64,000 nucleotides of DNA from Patiria miniata (lineage: Eukaryota; Echinodermata; Asteroidea; Valvatida; Asterinidae): contig NW_024037052.1 in the NCBI RefSeq assembly GCF_015706575.1, forward strand, positions 12,884,711 to 12,948,710, read 5' to 3'. A program made the position numbers and the translations under genes. The notes under the pieces are model-generated. The model searched no databases. It was not told the origin of the DNA and was given only the letters and a program-made list of their open reading frames with translations. Positions within the stretch are counted from its first letter, which is position 1; each line of letters opens with the position of its first letter. This document shows positions 1 through 11,535 of this stretch, piece after piece.

Positions 1-205
1 CCATTGAAGAAAAACATGCTTTAATATTGTTCAATGACAAGCATTTCTACTGGTACTTGGACAATAGCAATAGTGAGCCATAGGTTTAAACTGGTAACCA
101 TGATACGCAATAACCACTATGAGTGCTTGGCACACCATTTCTTCTCTGAATATTTCAAAAAAGTTTCCCGAACTATTGAATGGACATGTCCGTTGCCTCA
201 TCTGT
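1..205 (-). other. 3' flank / probable 3' UTR of DNAJB13
   Basis: This stretch lies directly downstream of the DNAJB13 stop codon, read on the minus strand. No further exon is seen. The plus-strand word TTTAAT at 20-25 is ATTAAA on the minus strand, a common variant polyadenylation signal about 180 bases after the stop, so the transcript could end near the window edge. This is inference; no cleavage site can be proved from sequence. Confidence 0.4.
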
Positions 206-3200
206 TTATAGTAAAGCCTCCTTGAGGAGGTGTTTCTTCTCGGAAGTCAGTTGTTTGGGGAACTCGATGTCGAATCGGATGATCAGGCTGCCTTTCTCCT
301 CGGGACCTCTGGATAACGGCATGCCTTCACCGGGGACCACCTTCTCATAGCCAGGTCTGTTTCAGAATAAAGAAACCAGTGTAAATATAAATAATTGGAT
401 TCTTTCTTGAAGGTTTTAAGAACTTAATCAAAATTGTGCCATATAAATGTAGATCCATTTTGTGATATGTCACATTTTCAGTGGCATTTAGCACATGCAT
501 GAGTAGTGCATTTTGCTCACTGCACTGTCACTAAAAAAGTGACGTAACAATAAATGTGACGTCATGCAAATTCTGTCTTGAGAAATTTCTTTTCTACGTT
601 TTTGAATATTTTTGCAAATGGAGTGCTGACTGCAGTACAGTTACAATCCCGTTTGCAACAAGACTAGTTGTATGTCTCTAGAGGTACAATAATTTCTTGC
701 ATCATTGGACTGATTCTATCATAACAGAATGCAAAGTACTTGTCTTTTTAGAAAAGAGAATTTTGGTATTTTGTCAACTTACAAACATCTGCCCAAGTGC
801 CCCCAACTCTACGTAAAAATCGACAGCTGCACAGGCATCGCAAGACAAATTTCAACAGGGAATATGCCAGAATTTTGGACAATCTTGGACATGACAATAG
901 ATGTGCATTTTTTTCTTGTGGCATTTATTTGCCAACAGACATAATTTTGCTGACAGGACAACAACTTTGCTGGAAAAAACCCAGATAGTCTCACTAGCCC
1001 CTCCAGCGATGCCTGTGGACAGCCACCAAAAAACTCTTTTCAGTAACTGAAAATACTGTGAATCTTGTCCAAGCTTACCTGATGATGTCATTGATGGGAA
1101 TATTCAGCAGTCGTCCATCCAACGTCGGTACCTCCACGCTGCATCCCGTCAGTGCTTTACCCAGCAGCACCCTGGCAGTGAAGATCAGATCGTTTCCGTC
1201 CCTCTTGAAGCGAGGGTGGGGCTTGTCACGGACGATGAAGACGATGTCGGCGGGGACGTTGTTGGGCCCCTGGTCTCCCTCCTTGGGGAAGGTGATGCGG
1301 GTGCCCTCCCGCCAACCTCGTTTGACCGTGATGGTCAGGATCTTGTCTCGGATGCTGGAGGTGTGACCGTCTTCATTCATCACCTGAAGAAATAAAGGAA
1401 ATCAAGTGTAGGTTTTTTTCGGTTTCTGATTTGTTGGTTTTGAAAGTGCCTAAATGATAAGATCACTGAATATTTATGTTCTTTTTGGGTAAGAATTGTA
1501 GGAGGCAGTTTTTAGAAGTGCCTTACTAGACAAATACATAAATGCACAGTAGATTGACCCCATAAGGGGGTTGGTTGAGGAGGCTAACAATGCCCCCTCC
1601 GACTGACCAATATCACTTACTTAGGCCCCTATTTAATAAAATAATTTCCCAATTTGAACAAACTTCAAACTGAATAATGTCATCACTCAATACTGCAAAT
1701 CTTAAATCACTGCATCTGGCTTTGGTCTTTTATGCGTGGACTGTAATGACTCCCCCACTCTCTCTCTCTCAAAATTCTTGGCATTAAACAACCCCCCCCC
1801 CCCTCCACCTGGAAATCATGGATCCATTGCTGATGCAGTACTTTTTGCTTGAATGCTCAATGAAACTTGACCCAGGATGGACAGCAAACAGGCCTCGGAC
1901 CTACCCTCCTAGAGATCTTCATCTTCTTGGTGCATCCATGGAATATCTCCTCCAGGGACAGCGTCAAGTCTCGCTCGATGGATGCGTCTTGCTTCTTGCG
2001 TCCCCTGCCTCGCAGACCACCAAAGCCCATGCTCAGGTCCCCATCGAGGTCGTCAAAGAATTCTGTAGGAAAGCAATTAGTTGGAGGGATTAGCACATTA
2101 TGAGCTCTGTTTAAGAACAGTTGCACACCCTGTATAATGGAAATGTCGCAAGAAATTTAATGTCAGCATGAACTAGTTCAGTCATGTTAGAGTTACAGTA
2201 GTGCACTGTGTATGGTGACTGTTTGCCAATGGAAGATGAACAAAATCTCTACAAACATTTTATGTCTGCGATCATTTTGACTTCCGGCAAAATTACCACT
2301 CATTTGAAAGAAGCCAATGTTTTTTTTTAGTGAAACAGATGCATGATCAGTGCACCACTCATATATCACTATGGCAGTCTTTTGATAATGAGCTTTGTTG
2401 CATTCTGTCCCTGAGCAAGATATTTTATCACAATTTTTCCTCTTCTTGCATTTGTATCACAATTGCTCCTCTTCTTGTATATATTAAGCAGACAGTTAGG
2501 GCCTATTAAGGTGAGTTTCTGGGTACAAATGATCATTGCTTAACTGATCATGGATAATAAAATCTTCAAGTAGTTTACATCTGTGTCCACACAAATCCAC
2601 ATAAACACCATCCTTTCCCATCAAAAGATCAAATTCTTTGAATTTTTTTTTTTTTTACTTACCACTGAATGGGTTATCTCCGCCAAAGAATTCTCTGAAG
2701 ACTTTGTGGGCGTCGCCATGGAAGGTGTAGCCATGCGTCCACGCCCCACTCTCCATCTTTCCTTCTGGTACTCCATTCTTCAATCCTTCCTCTCCGAACT
2801 GGTCATATACAGCCTTTTTCCTGGCTATAAAAGAGCAGAATAAGACTTGTTAGCATTTCAAATTAAGACAGATTGCCTCAATGGAAGTCCCAAACCAGTT
2901 GTGTATTTAGGTCTCTTCATCTTAGAGTACAGCATTTCAGTAATTTTTGAGTGATACAATTTTCATCTAATGAGTGGAATAATATAGAAACTTAATCTTG
3001 CTCATTCTTTTGTTTATAGGTGGTAGTGATTCTGTTATGCCCCAACTAAAGCATCATCCCAACTATAGTTGAAGCGAGTTTGAGTAACTCCAGCTCCAAA
3101 GCTTAACAGGAATTTGACATAATTATAGTGCTGAAGCTAAAACTATGTTGTAGATACTACATTCTAATTCAGAGGCCCTAAAAAATGGGACTCTCTGTGT

Positions 3201-6200
3201 CTGTATCACAAAATTGGTCCTTTCCCCTCTATTAATCCCAACCCAGATTCCATGGAACATAATGAATGAGGTATGTTTAAAACTGAGTTGGAAAACTAGA
3301 GGGATAGGACCGTTTTTTTAAGGGCCTCTTAGAACCTAGTTTCTACAACATAGTTTCAGCTCCAGCTCTATGTTGAATTCCTGATTAGCAGTTGGAGTTA
3401 TTCAAGCTAAGTTGAAGCAATCGTCCTGACTTCAGTGAGGACTTCCCGAACAATAGTTGGGACTGTCCAAACTGTAGTTGGGGCCATAATTGCTATAGTT
3501 AGGGCGTAACATTTGCTAAGGGGAAACAGGACAACTTGTACGCAAACCAACTGTATAATTCTTCTCGTTGATCACTACTTACGATCGCATAGTACATCGT
3601 AGGCTTCCGACACCTGTTTGAATTTCTCTGGAGCACCGGTTTCTTGATTTTTATCTGGATGATACTTCAGAGACAACTTCCGATAGCTATAAAGTTAAAA
3701 AGGCAAATAAACATGATTACTTTGTTATAAAAATGGTCTTCGACAATACACTTTGAAGTCCGTTTCTTAAAATAAATATGTCTTATTCTCAGATTAATTG
3801 ATTATTCAGTACAACTAAAGTGTATCATCTTGACTGCAATAAATTAATTTGAAGTCAAAATAGAAATAGAATTTTAATTATTAGCCTATGTCAACACAGT
3901 GTCATGACTGTGTGTTTTTAAAGGCGATAGAAGATGTAGGCCTAACATAAGGCCCTACTCAATTGTCTGTGTTTTCTATTTCACAATGGATTTTGCCCAT
4001 CACGTTTTTGTTAAATTTATACCACTCCAACGGAAAATTTCATATTATGAAAAGGCCTATACTTTAGGCTAGTGTCTAGGCCCCTAGTTTATTGTTTAGA
4101 AAAATGAAAAACCGAGCAATGTTGAATATTTATTCAATACATGGTATTTTAACCGAGCAACGTTGAATAAATTATTCAATACATTTTAGTATTTTAATGT
4201 GCACAATTAAGCAAAAGTGTACATTTTCATTGTTCACCCTCATTTAGCCCCACTAGTGTGGCCGTCGGTATGCTGCGCTGAACCTCTGGCCACACACCGT
4301 GGTACCGCGCGCTACTGAGGACGAAGTTTTTCATAAAATTCAGGGCAGTTTCTTACATTTTCAGTTTCTTACTTTCTTATGGTTGTATTCTATGATGTCT
4401 CCTATCACTTCTGGGATGCTTAGCATGTGCTTAGGTCTAATGATGTTCCATTTTCCGAGATATTCTTCAATCTTTCTGGAGTCCATATGCACTCGTGAAA
4501 CGTCTGGTGATGGCAGCCATTTTGAATGGGACAAGAGATGACCTCAAGCTGTGACGTCGCGTGTATGCAAATTGCTTGTCGAGCGCGCGAGGGCGCATGT
4601 TGCAAATGCGACGGCTGTTTCCTGTACCATGCATTTATCGTCAGGGGGCCACGTGCACCGATCTCTATTCAGGATCTACGGCACAGGAAATAGCCGTCGC
4701 ATTTGCAACTCGCGCCCTCGCGCGCTCGACAAGCAATTTACATAAACGCGACGTCACAGCTTGAGGTCATCTCTTGTCACATTCAAAATGGCTGCCATCA
4801 CCAGACGTTTCACGAGTGCATATGGACTCCAGAAAGATTGAAGAATATCTCGGAAAATGGAACATCATTAGACCTAAGCACATGCTAAGCATCCCAGAAG
4901 TGATAGGAGACATCATAGAATACAACCATAAGAAAGTAAGAAACTGAAAATGTAGAAACTGCCCTGAATTTTATGAAAAACTTCGTCCTCAGTAGCGCGC
5001 GGTACCACGGTGTGTGGCCTTGGGTTCAGCGCAGCATACCGACGGCCACACTAGTGGGGCTAACCCTCATTGCAAACATTAACATTTTAACCCAAAACTT
5101 TCAGCATCCCTTCCTACATTGTCCTAACCCCCCCCCCCCTCCCTGTCCTCCGCCACACTGGCGCGGCCAGCTGCAACCGCTGGCCCGCGACCTCCGCGTA
5201 GACAGACCGGCCGACAGACCACGGACTCACGCCGCCGATCGTGTGGATGTTGTGCCCATTCTTAAAAATCACGCATTCTCGAGAATGGGCATGCACATTC
5301 TCGAGAATGGGCGCGCATTCTTAAGAATGAGCGCCCATTCTTAAGAACGAGCACGCGTTCTTAAGAATGAGCGCTCATTCTTAAGATTGGGTGGGAATAT
5401 CACGTGCACAATTTATGAATTTTGCCCAATCTTAACAAACATTGCACGACATAATTATGTTAAATGAATTGTATAGCGGTTAAAAGGGAAACAATTCATA
5501 TAAAGAGGAAAGAAAATGTGCTATGCTTCTGTACTCGTATAACTACGATAATTTGAATCAAATTAAACCTGTTATTATTGCTTTTTTCTGTCCACTATGG
5601 GAAGTTTTGTAATAACGGAGGACTGGGAACTAGTCTGGGAAGTGCTTTGTTTAGGCTAGACAAGTTACAAGTCCCTGCATGTATCATATGCGTGCCACGA
5701 AAAAAACCCGATGTCCAGAAGCTGCCAAAATTACTCTTTTGACTAGATAGAATCCAGCTCTGCGACGTTATGGTGGGATGTGAACAATAAATTGGTGGCA
5801 ATTTAAATGGGAAATAGCATTAGCACTATGGGATGTCGCAGTATTCATTCTCATTCTTCACATTCTTCATTCTTACGCCCCCCCCCCCGCTTTTATTATC
5901 CCAAAAATCAGAATTCTTTGCACTAGTATTATTATGTCTCTTATATTTTCCCGGTCCCCCGCCCCCCCCCCCATATCAATACGCCTTTACTTATCAATAT
6001 CCACTCTACTTTTCAGCGCCTTGCGTTGCAACAGTATAATTATTGAGAATCAGTGAACGAGGATTCAGCTAGACTTGCCAAGCGCAGCCGGTGCTCGGCA
6101 TCGACAAGACCGTTATCTTGTCGCACATTCTCAAGAATGTGCGCTCAATCTGGAAGAGTTATTTTTTGCCAAGATTGAGCAAGGATCCAGTTGCACATTC

Positions 6201-6391
6201 TCAAGAATGTGCATGCCCATTCTCGAGAATGCGTGATTTTCAAGAATGGGCACAACATGGACGGTGGACGACGGCGCACTGAGTGAGTGATTGTGAAATA
6301 AAGCAAAGATATATGCTACTTACGCTTTCTTTATGTCCGCATCTATCGCGGACCTAGTAAGTCCCAGAATACCGTAGTAATCCTGACCCAT
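206..6391 (-). CDS. DNAJB13: DNAJB13, axonemal class B J-protein (complete, six exons)
   Basis: Complement of exons 206-356, 1079-1383, 1905-2062, 2663-2824, 3583-3686 and 6324-6391. Together they make 948 nt, 315 residues plus TAA, against 316 in human. All introns are GT..AG and every phase agrees. The start is [10 protein letters not shown], the DNAJB13-type N terminus. The J domain covers about residues 4-68 with an intact HPD at 32-34. A short G/F-like stretch with [11 protein letters not shown] and [14 protein letters not shown] follows. The two C-terminal substrate-binding domains run from about 140 to 310 ([66 protein letters not shown]). There is no zinc-finger domain, so it is class B. 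Known role: radial-spoke component of motile cilia and sperm tails (RSP16-like), linked to ciliary dyskinesia and male infertility. It diverges from CFAP47 across a 280-bp gap. Introns 1 and 2 contain foldback transposons. Confidence 0.97.
357..2662 (-). other. DNAJB13 introns 5, 4 and 3 (357-1078, 1384-1904, 2063-2662)
   Basis: These three introns are AT-rich unique-looking sequence around exons 4 and 5. I see no transposon ends, no RNA gene and no further coding similarity. A short C run lies at about 1791-1802 and a T run at about 2643-2656, the latter just downstream of exon 3 in gene orientation. Translations of 729-1091 in several frames are unsupported. Confidence 0.5.
3033..3511. mobile_element. 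Foldback/MITE element in DNAJB13 intron 2
   Basis: The ends are inverted repeats: TGTTATGCCCCAACTA on the left, and AGGGCGTAACA on the right, which reads TGTTACGCCCT when reversed. The two halves pair imperfectly over most of the length (for example CAACATAGAGCTGG-type words against CTATGTTGTAG), so it is a decayed foldback of about 480 bp. A fragment of the same family lies at about 8387-8480 in CFAP47 intron 2. No coding sequence is present. The superfamily is not assigned because no clear target duplication was found. Confidence 0.6.
4245..5062. mobile_element. 818-bp long foldback transposon with 9-bp target duplication
   Basis: The element begins TAGCCCCACTAGTGTGGCC and ends with the reverse complement of the same sequence. 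Two arms of about 385 bp pair almost perfectly around a spacer at about 4631-4677. The 9-bp word ACCCTCATT directly flanks both ends (4236-4244 and 5063-5071), a target-site duplication. A 9-bp duplication with very long inverted repeats is the habit of Mutator-like (MULE) elements, but no transposase is present, so the superfamily is inference. It lies in DNAJB13 intron 1. The short reading frames inside the arms are mirror images of each other and are not genes. Confidence 0.85.
5247..6258. mobile_element. About 1-kb element with clustered palindromic subterminal repeats
   Basis: The ends are inverted copies of ATGTTGTGCCCATTCTT followed by about 50 more pairing bases. The terminal regions (5252-5390 and 6122-6250) are built from many short self-complementary words, ATTCTCGAGAAT and ATTCTTAAGAAT, joined by GGGC/GCGC linkers. 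The middle is AT-rich with two C runs (about 5879-5888 and 5957-5970) and no convincing coding sequence. It is a non-autonomous DNA element of unknown superfamily in DNAJB13 intron 1, ending only about 65 bp from exon 1. Confidence 0.65.
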
Positions 6392-6671
6392 TTCAGTTAA
6401 GCAATTCTGTAAAAACTACTCCGATTTAGTAAAATAATTCCCAACTAACAATGTTCGCACACACAATATTTTCCCGATCCCACGGCCAGTTGTTTACATT
6501 GTTGCTAGGGTGGGTTTGACGAAGTCGGACAAGAGAGGGCGCTATACCTGCCTGGCAACAACTTTGAAAACATCATGGCCGCTTCCAGTCACTTTTGAGT
6601 TTGAGATGAGTTGCAAAACTTAGGGGAAAAAGTATTTTCTAGTTTAAATTTTTCTGAAAGGTATATTCACC
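6392..6671. promoter_or_regulatory. Divergent DNAJB13/CFAP47 promoter with forkhead and RFX-like sites
   Basis: Only 280 bp separate the two start codons. TGTTTAC at 6491-6497 is a forkhead core of the kind bound by FOXJ1. GTTGCTAGG at 6501-6509 and CCTGGCAAC at 6551-6559 (GTTGCCAGG when reversed) look like RFX/X-box half sites. ATCATGGCCGC at about 6573-6583 resembles a YY1 initiator-type word. No TATA box is seen. FOXJ1 and RFX factors are the known activators of motile-cilium genes, which fits both neighbours. The motif matches are seen; shared regulation is inference. Confidence 0.7.
6575..6598 (+). other. Possible 7-codon upstream ORF in the CFAP47 leader
   Basis: An ATG at 6575 in a fair context is followed by seven codons (MAASSHF) and a TGA, ending 73 bases before the CFAP47 start. 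It matters only if transcription begins upstream of 6575, which cannot be told from the sequence. If transcribed, it could modulate CFAP47 translation. Confidence 0.25.
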
Positions 6672-9600
6672 ATGGCGGGAGACATATCGGGGGTGAGAAT
6701 CATCCCGCCGGTGATAGAATTTATGGATGCAGAGGCCAACGCGGTGCACGTCCAAACTGTCACGGTGCAGAACATCAGCAAATGCAGCAAACAGATTAAA
6801 TTTCATGGACCAAATACAAATGTAAGATTTTTTTTAATTATTGTTTCTTAGCCTAATGCTTTGAAAGCGCATAATATATTCACACGTTAAATTAATCACT
6901 GTATTTGAATTTAATTTTATTTTGTAATTTTGTAGCTCCTTATTTTCAATTTTCTGATAATAATGCCAATTTGTTTTGTTTGTGCTTGATTTGACATGTT
7001 TTGTTTTTTGGGGGGGTGGGGGCTATTTGTAATTTCATACATCTTATAATTCAGCCCTATCTTAGAGAGTACAGCGCCCTCTGTTGATATGGATTGCCGC
7101 TGGCAAACCTTTAGTAAACGTTAGCTTGCCAGCATTACCTCCAGCAACCTATCCACTATCTTCATATCTCTAAAATATGGGCACTGAAGCGGTCATACTA
7201 AACAGCGTCAACACACTCCAAAGCGTCAACACAGCGTCAACACAACGTCAACACAGCGTCAACACATCCAAAATGCATTAAAATTTACAAAAGCAGTATG
7301 TAACCCATACAGTATGGACAGAAACATAATTTGTGCTTAAAATCAATAGGTTAAACGTCTGAAAATCACGATTTTTAGTTCAAGAAAATTGGCTCTCCGT
7401 GCCGCTCCGAAATCGGCTGCCGAACACCCGCCATGTTGCCTCAGTGGCAGCGCGGACCATACCATTATTCTAAAGGGTGATAGCGTTGTACAATAAACCA
7501 ACAGAGAGGGACGCGGCCGGGGTCGCCAGTGTTAAAAATATCTGCAAAGACCAAAACATAAACACAACTCACAAAATAATGATCTACCACTCCTCCGATC
7601 CTTAGTCCTCACACAGATCTGGTATCCCTCTGTCTAGTCTGCAGCAAGGCGCCCTCTGTTGTTTATGACAAGATAATGTCATTACCTACACACCCCTACT
7701 TGAAATGGTGTAGTCCAAGCTTTGTGCGAAGTCAAGATGGCGGACAACGGCCGTGCAAGTTAAGGTCATTTTTTTCGCGTGAAAATACGATATTTTTAAC
7801 AACGAAATGGAAACTCAATCCCATGGAAATTCTCTTTTATTGTATGTTTCACAATTATATGCCCTTTTTGTCAATTCAGAATGTGTTTTGGATGTGTTGA
7901 CGGTGTGTTGACGCTTCTGTCATGTGTTGACGCTGTGTTGACGCTGTTTAGTGCGACCCCACTGAAGGGACAGTACAATTTGACTTTCTTTTATGAATTC
8001 GAGCGTTTTCTCGAAAAGTATCATAACATTACAAAAGCATTTACCCAATGTTGTAAAAGCTGTTCATGACTGTATTATCCTCAGAACCAGCAGGTAAAGC
8101 AGTTGGTGTAATGGAATCAATATCTGATGTGTTTATTTCAGAAATTCAAGTTGATTGTGAAGAACCCAGACAAGCCCATAGCCCCTGGCCTGGAGGTGAC
8201 TGCAACTATTGAGTTTTTCACTGAGGAGCCTCAGGATTGTCAAGACGGTCTTATCCTACTGGTTGATGAAGATGTGGTTGAGATACCCCTCTGTGTGTAA
8301 GTTGCAACTCAAGAAAATATCACCCAGAGACCAGGCAGTGAAATATGTTTCACTGTTGTGTATTACAGTTTCCCCCCAAAAAGGTATTATGAACCCAACT
8401 AAAGCATCGTCTTAACTGTCCCGAATATAGTTGGGCCAGTCCCAACTACAGTTTGGGCCATTACTTCAATTGGGACTTAACAGATGCTCTGAGGTCAGCT
8501 GTAAAAAGGTCCATGAAAATCAGCAAAACCGACTGAATTATAACAGCTAGCAAATGTTCAAGTCCAGTATAAACTTCTTGCGCAATAAATTACATGGCAG
8601 GCAAAAAGATTGTTCATCAAACACCATTAATCATATTGTACAAATATTCCTATCTAATTTCCAATCACTTTATCGCCAGTATCGTTTGGCATATCAAAAG
8701 CAATGCACTTAAACCTAGCCCTAACAGTCCTGAATCCTCCAATTTTAATACGATTTTGCACACCCCCTAGGGAGTTAGGGTTGTACATGTACATCTTGGA
8801 GTAATTTTGAGTCTAAGATTATGAAGATCCTACGTGCCCGTGTTAGTTGTTTCATAGAGAAGAGGATACTACCCCTCATTATCTCGAAAATTGTTTTGTT
8901 GCACTAGTCTTTAACTCTTTCAGTGCCAAACTCGTACATGTACGAGGTATTTTTGTTAGTCCAAAAGCGCCAACCTCGTACATGTACGAGGTAATGTTCG
9001 TGCTTAAAAACGCCAAACCTCGTACATGTACGAGGTAGAGTAACGTGTTATCAAAAGGGGGCGCTCTCGCTCTTTCTAATGGTACCAATTATATGCATGT
9101 ACGACCTGTATTTATTTTTATATTCGAGTTCTTGTGAGAGGGCGTCACACTGAGTTTCGAGTTGTTGACAAAATGGCGGCGCCCATAAACCGAGCTCGCG
9201 TGTTATCTCCAGAGAAAATCAGTGTATTTTTTCGCCGATTTGGACAGGGTAAGGGATTACTTTTCTGATTCAGAATAATCCATGGATACTTCAGAACTGG
9301 ATGATGGGTCAGAAGACGAACATTGGGATACCGATACAAATGATAATGATGGTGCTAAAAGTGACAATCATGGCAATATTTATGATAATGAACAGAGTTT
9401 GTATGAGGAGGGGTATCAGACGCGACTCACGTATATTCTGCAAAAGTGTGGAATTCCCCTGTGTTCAGGAGAGTGTTTCAGGGTTTATTACTAAGTGCAT
9501 GGCTAATATTGACTTTTGAAGATAACAAGAATATACCAGAGAGCAAGATACAACAAGTTTGGTGATTACAACATATTTACTTTTTTTTTTATAGAATTTT

Positions 9601-11535
9601 GAATAATTAACAAAAAAGCTCGAAGTTGGGCGCTTTAGGGTTAAACTTTTGAAATGTCGCGGGCACTGAAAGAGTTAAGAGTAAATTTATTGTTGCACCT
9701 TGTAACTATCTCTTTTGTGAGTTTGCCAGGTTCCGAAAAGAATCGGGGTGAATCTCAACGTTTTGGACAGTATGCTCTGCCCGTTGCCAGGAGACTCAGG
9801 TTCTTAACCTTACAAACTCACAAGAGAGGTTTGTCACATGGTGCAACCATGCACTTACTCTTATTGCTCTCCTCACAACGCAAAACTTCAAGTCAAATCT
9901 GCATTAGTCTTGTATATCTCTAGTAAAAATTAAAACTAAATGGTTATTATTGCTGTCCTTTTTTCATTTAACAGTTATAGCCCCCAGCCTCTCCTAGACT
10001 TGGAAGGTCCGGCCAATTTTGGCACAGTAGTACGCAACAGCAAGGTGCTATCCACTCAGGTATCTCTCTACAACCATGGCTCTTTACCGGGCAACTTCAA
10101 GATCAACTACACTGGCCTGCAACCCATCACCATCTTTCCTTGCTCTGGGACCCTGCAGCCAAAGACGGCCCAAGTCATCAAGGTAACGCAGGGATTAGAC
10201 TGAGAGTTGGGTGATTTCAAAATTGTGAATTGAGCGTTTCAAAACTGAAGATAATGAAACTCAAAATTTCTGAAAATTGACTTTTGCATGAACAAGCACG
10301 TTAGTACGTTAGTATTATGCGTCAAGAATATAATCTGGAACCAAGTCTCTGTTTCTTGAAGTTCCATGAAATTCTCTCTGAGACTTGAATGATTGCAGTG
10401 GTATGATATGGTCAAGGAAGCAGAACTTTAATTTTAGGCATTATTCACGAGTCGGCCATATTAAATGGAAAGCGAGCCTTTTTTTTTTCATTTTAGAAAT
10501 GAAAGCAATGAAATAAATTTAATTACAAATTAATACCAGTCTGCTCTGTAGAATAATTTAAAATTGTGATTAAACATACCCTGATGTTTTAAGCCACATT
10601 GAAAAAAAAATGGAAGTGAGGTTTGGAACGCATAAATAGTCTGGCACCATCACATTCAACAGTTTTAGGGAACATGATCAAAATTGGCTTTCTCATGAAT
10701 AAGGTGCATAGCCTTTGGTAATATATTGTATGATGGAAACTTTACAAAAATTATTTGGTGATCTTTAAACATTGTATGGTCCCGAATGTAATAATATTTT
10801 TCTCTTGCTTTTCTTTGTGTCCAAGGTGGAATTCGTCACCAAAAATGCCGGAGTTTTAAATGAAGAAGTCCCGTAAGTATGCATATATTTCCCTACCTCT
10901 TTTTAAGTGTAGACTGGTGCACTGACTGAACAGCATAATATTGCCTGCCATTTCCACGACTGCAAAGCTTAGTCAGGTCTTGAATTAACTTTGTTTTAAT
11001 TATAGCCCCAGCTATAGGTGAATTCAACAATATGAAATAGCAGGCACTTTCATTTTTTTGGAAGATTGAATTGATCAGAGCACAGCCAAAAACTGTTTAG
11101 TCCAAATTATTCCCTATATGGGGCCAAAAATGCCCAGCCTGTTACTCCATGTAACCCTTGAAACCCTCCAAGTTCTTCATGCAAATCGTGAATTAACCAG
11201 AATAAATACGGTGTAGTACAAGTGCTCATAGGTTAAGCAACCTTACAATCTTCTCAAAGTCTTTTATGGTATAGTCATGATATTTATACACTATCATTCC
11301 TTCCAGAGTGCAACTGGAAGCCCAGCAGCCAGCCATCCTCCACATCAGAGCCAACGTCGTGGAGCGATGCCTGGAGCTCTACGCCCCAGACTCCGATGAG
11401 CAGATTGACTGCATCAAGTTTGGCAGTACTTACTACGGCACGGACAAGACCCAGATGGCTATGCTGTACAATAACGGACCGGACCCTGTCAGCTTTGTCA
11501 CTGTGCTGGAGGAGAACGCTGAAGGCATGGAAGCT
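6672..11535 (+). CDS. CFAP47: CFAP47 exons 1-5 (residues 1-263)
   Basis: Exons 6672-6821, 8142-8296, 9975-10182, 10826-10872 and 11307-11535. They encode the first two Ig-like/MSP-type modules: KFKLIVKNPDKPIAPGLEVT with the strand pattern LILLVDEDVVEIPL, then FGTVVRNSKVLSTQVSLYNH and GTLQPKTAQVIKVEFVTK. Exon 5 begins the next module (DCIKFGSTYYGTDKTQMAML). The phrase 'FG.v..n......l.N.g..p' recurs through the whole protein and is typical of ASH/MSP domains. Exon 4 is only 47 nt, but its phase joins both neighbours cleanly. Confidence 0.93.

Noticed and set aside
4420-4888. Two similar open frames (60-61 aa) on opposite strands
   Set aside because: They are mirror images within the arms of the 818-bp foldback element.
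5252-5390. Heat-shock elements suggested by TTC..GAA words
   Set aside because: The spacing is TTC-4 nt-GAA, whereas heat-shock elements need TTC-2 nt-GAA; the words are palindromes of a transposon end.
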